Assembly: GCA_045615705.1 (NCBI GenBank)
Contig: JAZLFH010000017.1
Span: forward strand, 1 to 64,000
Length of the DNA stretch: 64,000 nt
Reading direction: 5' to 3'
Source: JAZLFH01 sp045615705
GTDB lineage: Bacteria; Bacillota; Clostridia; UMGS1883
Part shown: positions 61,371-64,000 of the stretch, in pieces
Layout: each line of letters begins with the position of its first letter
Position numbering within the stretch: the first letter of the stretch is position 1
Position numbers and translations under genes: made by a program
The notes under the pieces: model-generated
What the model was told of the DNA's origin: nothing
The model's database searches: none
Seen by the model: the letters and a program-made list of their open reading frames with translations, nothing else

Positions 61371-62537
61371 TCATGCATACATTTTATCTATTTTAATTAC
61401 CGCAAAATAAGTTTGATTTATTTTTAAAATCTCTTTTTTTACCTGACTTAACACATCGTTGTTTTTCATTTTGCAATCAAACGGAATAACAATATCAAAA
61501 ATAAGATTGGTGTGTGTAGGTCCGGGTACCATTCTGAAATCATGAATAGACATTCGGTCGTCCATCTCTTTTACGATTTTAGAAACTTTTTGTCTTAAAT
61601 CAAAAACAAGTTCATTTTTGTCGTCAATCGGGTCCATGTGAATTACCGCTTCGCAGTTAAACTTTTTGCACAATTCAACTTCTATGTTGTCTATCATATC
61701 ATGCATTTTAAAAACATCTTCACTTGCACTTACTTCTGCATGAAGCGACATCATAACTCTTCCCGGTCCGTAGTCATGTACTACAAGATCGTGAATGCCC
61801 TTTACTCCTTCGTGTGCCATAACCGTTTTTTCTATATCCGATACAAATTCCTTTGAAGGCATTTGTCCAAGGAGTGGTGCTATTGTATCTTTTGCCGAAT
61901 TAAACCCTGCAATAAGTATCATAACAGACACAACTACACCGCAGTATCCGTCTATGTTAAGTGATGTATATTTTGAAACTAAAATTGCCGCAAGCGTAGC
62001 CCCGGTTGCAATACAATCGCTGAAACTGTCTGTTGCCGTTGCTTTCATAGCGTTTGAATTTATCTTTTTCCCTATTGAATTATTATAAAATGCCATATAA
62101 AACTTAACAAATATCGAGGCAATAATTATTACTATTGCAACAGCATTTGCCTCAATATCGGACGGAGAAAATATTTTTGAAACGGACTCTTTAAAAAGTT
62201 CAAATCCAACCGTTACTATAATGATTGATACAATAAGTGCCGAAATGTATTCCATTCTGCCATGCCCAAACGGATGGTCCTCATCTGCCTGACGGTTTGA
62301 CATTTTAAACCCTAAAAGTGTAACAACCGATGAGCCTGCATCGGAAAGGTTATTAAAAGCATCTGCCGTAACCGAAACCGAACCGCTGAGAAGCCCTGCA
62401 AAAAGTTTTATTGCAAACAGAAATACATTAAAAATTATTCCTACAATTCCGCACAAAAATCCGTATGCGGTTCTGACTCTTTGTGATGCAACATCTTCTC
62501 TGTCCTTTATGAAAATTTTAGCAAGCAAAGTTACCAT
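61371..62537 (-). CDS. Cation diffusion facilitator (CDF) transporter
   Basis: The 388-residue protein has six helices with the metal sites LTVTADAFNNLSDA-like SVTADAFNNLSDAGSS and KATATDSFSDCIATG, HPFGHGRMEYISAL, and a C-terminal cytoplasmic domain with a further segment (about 290-388). CDF proteins export Zn2+, Mn2+, Fe2+ or Ni2+. The metal is not readable with confidence. GGAGG before ATG 62537 sets the start, ten codons inside the open frame. Confidence 0.92.
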   Translation of the reverse strand: MVTLLAKIFIKDREDVASQRVRTAYGFLCGIVGIIFNVFLFAIKLFAGLLSGSVSVTADAFNNLSDAGSSVVTLLGFKMSNRQADEDHPFGHGRMEYISALIVSIIIVTVGFELFKESVSKIFSPSDIEANAVAIVIIIASIFVKFYMAFYNNSIGKKINSNAMKATATDSFSDCIATGATLAAILVSKYTSLNIDGYCGVVVSVMILIAGFNSAKDTIAPLLGQMPSKEFVSDIEKTVMAHEGVKGIHDLVVHDYGPGRVMMSLHAEVSASEDVFKMHDMIDNIEVELCKKFNCEAVIHMDPIDDKNELVFDLRQKVSKIVKEMDDRMSIHDFRMVPGPTHTNLIFDIVIPFDCKMKNNDVLSQVKKEILKINQTYFAVIKIDKMYA

Positions 62538-62557
62538 ATTTATTCCTCCAATGCTTA

Positions 62558-62586
62558 ATTTTACCACAGTGTTAACTTTTTTTCAA
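62558..62586 (-). promoter_or_regulatory. Promoter of the CDF-metG-tatD operon
   Basis: Minus strand TTGAAA (62586-62581), 17 bases, TAAAAT (62563-62558), about 20 bases before the ATG. Bases 62587-62723 show nothing else. Confidence 0.55.
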
Positions 62587-62723
62587 GTAGTAACAAAAAA
62601 ATATGACTTTCTAATACTTATTATATAAAAAAATAGAGTCGGCATTGCCGAATCCATTAAAAAGTTTTGTATTCTTTAAAATATTTAAATATAAGTTTTT
62701 ATTGTCGCAAAAAATAACAACTG

Positions 62724-62903
62724 CTATGAAATGAGGTATAAAAAATATATTAAGGCCGAAATCATACACAAAAATATTACCGCCAAAAAGCCTAAGGTAT
62801 TTTTTGTTTTTTTCAGGTAAATTGAGTAAGAAAATGTGCGTATCAAAATTAAAATCTCAACAAGCATCAATAAAAATTTTACTCCATTTATTGAAAAAGT
62901 CAT
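62724..62903 (-). CDS. Small two-helix membrane protein after the ger gene
   Basis: The 59-residue protein has two hydrophobic segments (GVKFLLMLVEILILI and LGFLAVIFLCMISALIYFLY) linked by SYSIYLKKTKNT. Three ATGs follow GGAGG; the third (62903) has the best spacing. The TGA of the Ger(x)C gene overlaps the first. Small membrane proteins at this site recall the GerD/'small subunit' genes of germinant operons, but the family is unassigned. Confidence 0.65.
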   Translation of the reverse strand: MTFSINGVKFLLMLVEILILIRTFSYSIYLKKTKNTLGFLAVIFLCMISALIYFLYLIS

Positions 62904-62905
62904 CA

Positions 62906-64000
62906 TCATTCCTCCTGTATTGCGTTTGAATTTGTTATGCTGAGGTTAACATTAACATCAAATGAAGCATTTTTATATTTCTTTTCCCAATCGTACTTTT
63001 CCCAATCGTCTATGTTTAAAAAATTCTTTTCGGCATATTTGTAAAATCCGAAAATATCACTGTCAAACTCACTTTGGCTCCTTTTTACAAGTTTTTTTAT
63101 TTCCTGCTCCGCTTTTTTTGAAAACATATCTTTAAACTTAGAATCGTTATCCGACTTTTCGTTTTTCTCTCCTGCCAATACATATTCTCCCTCTAAAAAT
63201 ATATTTGCATAAATTTTGGGTATATCGCTTTTTGTATCCACCTTTATTATAGGTCTTGATAATTGTTTAAGTTTTATTGTTGTGTTTTTTTGTTTTTCAT
63301 CATCATAGAGTGAAAAATAATCCTCGGAATAACTGAATCTTAAAATCCTGAAAAATGTTTCTTCGGTTTCATTAAGGACTCCTTTCATCTGTCCTTTTTT
63401 AAATACCGAAAGCCCCAAAAATTCCGCTCTGTCCTTTGATTTTCTCGGTGTATCTCCCGCTTCTGTTTTTGAAGAAAAGTCATCTTCTTTGCCTTCGTTT
63501 TTTATTTCATTATCATTTATGGCACCATATAACATAACAGGGCTTGCGTGTAAACTTTCGTATGCAAAAAATCCGCTTGAAAGCGTAGTTTCTTTGGAAT
63601 ATCTGTCATCATCTCTTGAAAACAGAAGTTCAAAATACTTTTCTGCATAAGGTTCACCGGGGGGCTTTACATTCTTTAAAAATTCGCTCGGTTTATCCTT
63701 TGAAACGCACATATATGTGCTTGGTCGAAGTTCTCGGTCTTGTCCGAAAGTTATCAAAAAATCATCTATGCCCTCTTTTGCGATTTCCTCTGAAAAAAGT
63801 ATCAATTTAGTATGCGAAAGGTCAATTCTCTTACTTTTAAATCCGGAAAGGTATTTTATTGCGGTAAAAAGATTTTCCGCCTCAATGTATGAACATTCAC
63901 TTTTGTCTTCTTTTTCTTCTTTGTCACTATCCTCTTTATCAGTTTCTTCCTTATCTGAAAACATAAATGTAAATCCGTATATTCCGTTTTCACATTTTTC
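62906..64000 (-). CDS. Ger(x)C-family spore germination protein, C-terminal part (cut by window edge)
   Basis: The visible 364 residues are open to the window edge. They show an acidic Lys/Glu/Asp stretch, then DLSHTKLILFSEEIAKEGI, FLGLSVFKKGQMKG, ITLKQ-type strands and the end FDVNVNLSITNSNAI. This is the GerC lipoprotein of the GerABC germinant receptor complex. The signal peptide, lipobox and the gerA and gerB genes should lie to the right of the window. It is direct evidence for sporulation. Confidence 0.88.
   Translation of the reverse strand, partial: EKCENGIYGFTFMFSDKEETDKEDSDKEEKEDKSECSYIEAENLFTAIKYLSGFKSKRIDLSHTKLILFSEEIAKEGIDDFLITFGQDRELRPSTYMCVSKDKPSEFLKNVKPPGEPYAEKYFELLFSRDDDRYSKETTLSSGFFAYESLHASPVMLYGAINDNEIKNEGKEDDFSSKTEAGDTPRKSKDRAEFLGLSVFKKGQMKGVLNETEETFFRILRFSYSEDYFSLYDDEKQKNTTIKLKQLSRPIIKVDTKSDIPKIYANIFLEGEYVLAGEKNEKSDNDSKFKDMFSKKAEQEIKKLVKRSQSEFDSDIFGFYKYAEKNFLNIDDWEKYDWEKKYKNASFDVNVNLSITNSNAIQEE

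Noticed and set aside
61358..61420. T-box or SAM riboswitch for metG
   Set aside because: Only 13 bases separate the CDF stop from the metG start, and no T-box core sequence is present.

Overview
The window reads as a chromosomal segment of a low-GC, spore-forming member of the Clostridia (Bacillota). The evidence is AT-rich intergenic DNA, strong GGAGG ribosome sites, many textbook sigma-A promoters, a SpoIID-like protein at the left end and a Ger(x)C germination protein at the right end, IreB, CarD, and three S-layer-homology (SLH) proteins together with the wall-polymer pyruvyltransferase CsaB. No phage, transposase, CRISPR array or plasmid function was seen. All family names come from recognising sequence by eye; no search was run.

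Layout. 1-2.6 kb (minus): tgt (cut by the edge), queA and a SpoIID-like gene. 2.7-5.8 kb (plus): asd-dapA-dapB for diaminopimelate/lysine, then ireB and a tRNA-Leu(UAG). 6-9.1 kb (minus): a PfkB sugar kinase and SLH protein 1. 9.2-16 kb (minus): a six-gene operon running tyrosine kinase, ABC exporter, nadE, tsaC/Sua5, an arginine-phosphatase/RimI fusion, tsaD. 16.1-20.9 kb: dacF-type carboxypeptidase, a dead ybaK fragment behind a perfect promoter, SLH protein 2 and a small MazG-like gene. 21-25.3 kb: tcdA, malQ, pncB and a conserved small gene. 25.4-28.2 kb (minus): carD-ispD-ispF followed by an HtrA protease. 28.3-30.5 kb (minus): a polar amino-acid ABC importer. 30.7 kb (plus): an acyl-CoA ligase. 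32.4-38.9 kb (minus): a 3D/G5 wall protein, rsmA, pckG, a cation antiporter behind a riboswitch-like leader, an ECF S component and a type II pantothenate kinase. 39.1-42.2 kb: SLH protein 3. 42.3-46.9 kb (minus): GT28 glycosyltransferase, a 19-codon mini-ORF, an M16 peptidase pair and lgt. 47-50.7 kb: a Cys/Asn-rich micropeptide, rdgB, rph and a NAGPA-type secreted protein. 50.8-58.4 kb (plus): an envelope-polymer operon, GT4-CsaB fusion, murJ, WaaL-like ligase, GT4 and two DUF4330-like proteins. 58.4-64 kb (minus): an orphan small gene, tatD, metG, a CDF transporter and a ger operon tail.

The main theme is the cell envelope. CsaB pyruvylates the wall polysaccharide that SLH domains bind, and the same window encodes three SLH proteins, a flippase, a ligase and two small membrane proteins that could assemble that polymer. 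The second theme is RNA-level control. In three places a hairpin with a T-tract sits directly against a start codon and contains the ribosome-binding site of the next gene (rsmA, htrA, the 58-residue gene), and the antiporter has its own promoter, a folded leader and a terminator. The third is the linkage of t6A tRNA modification (tsaC, tsaD) with a protein-arginine-phosphatase/acetyltransferase fusion.
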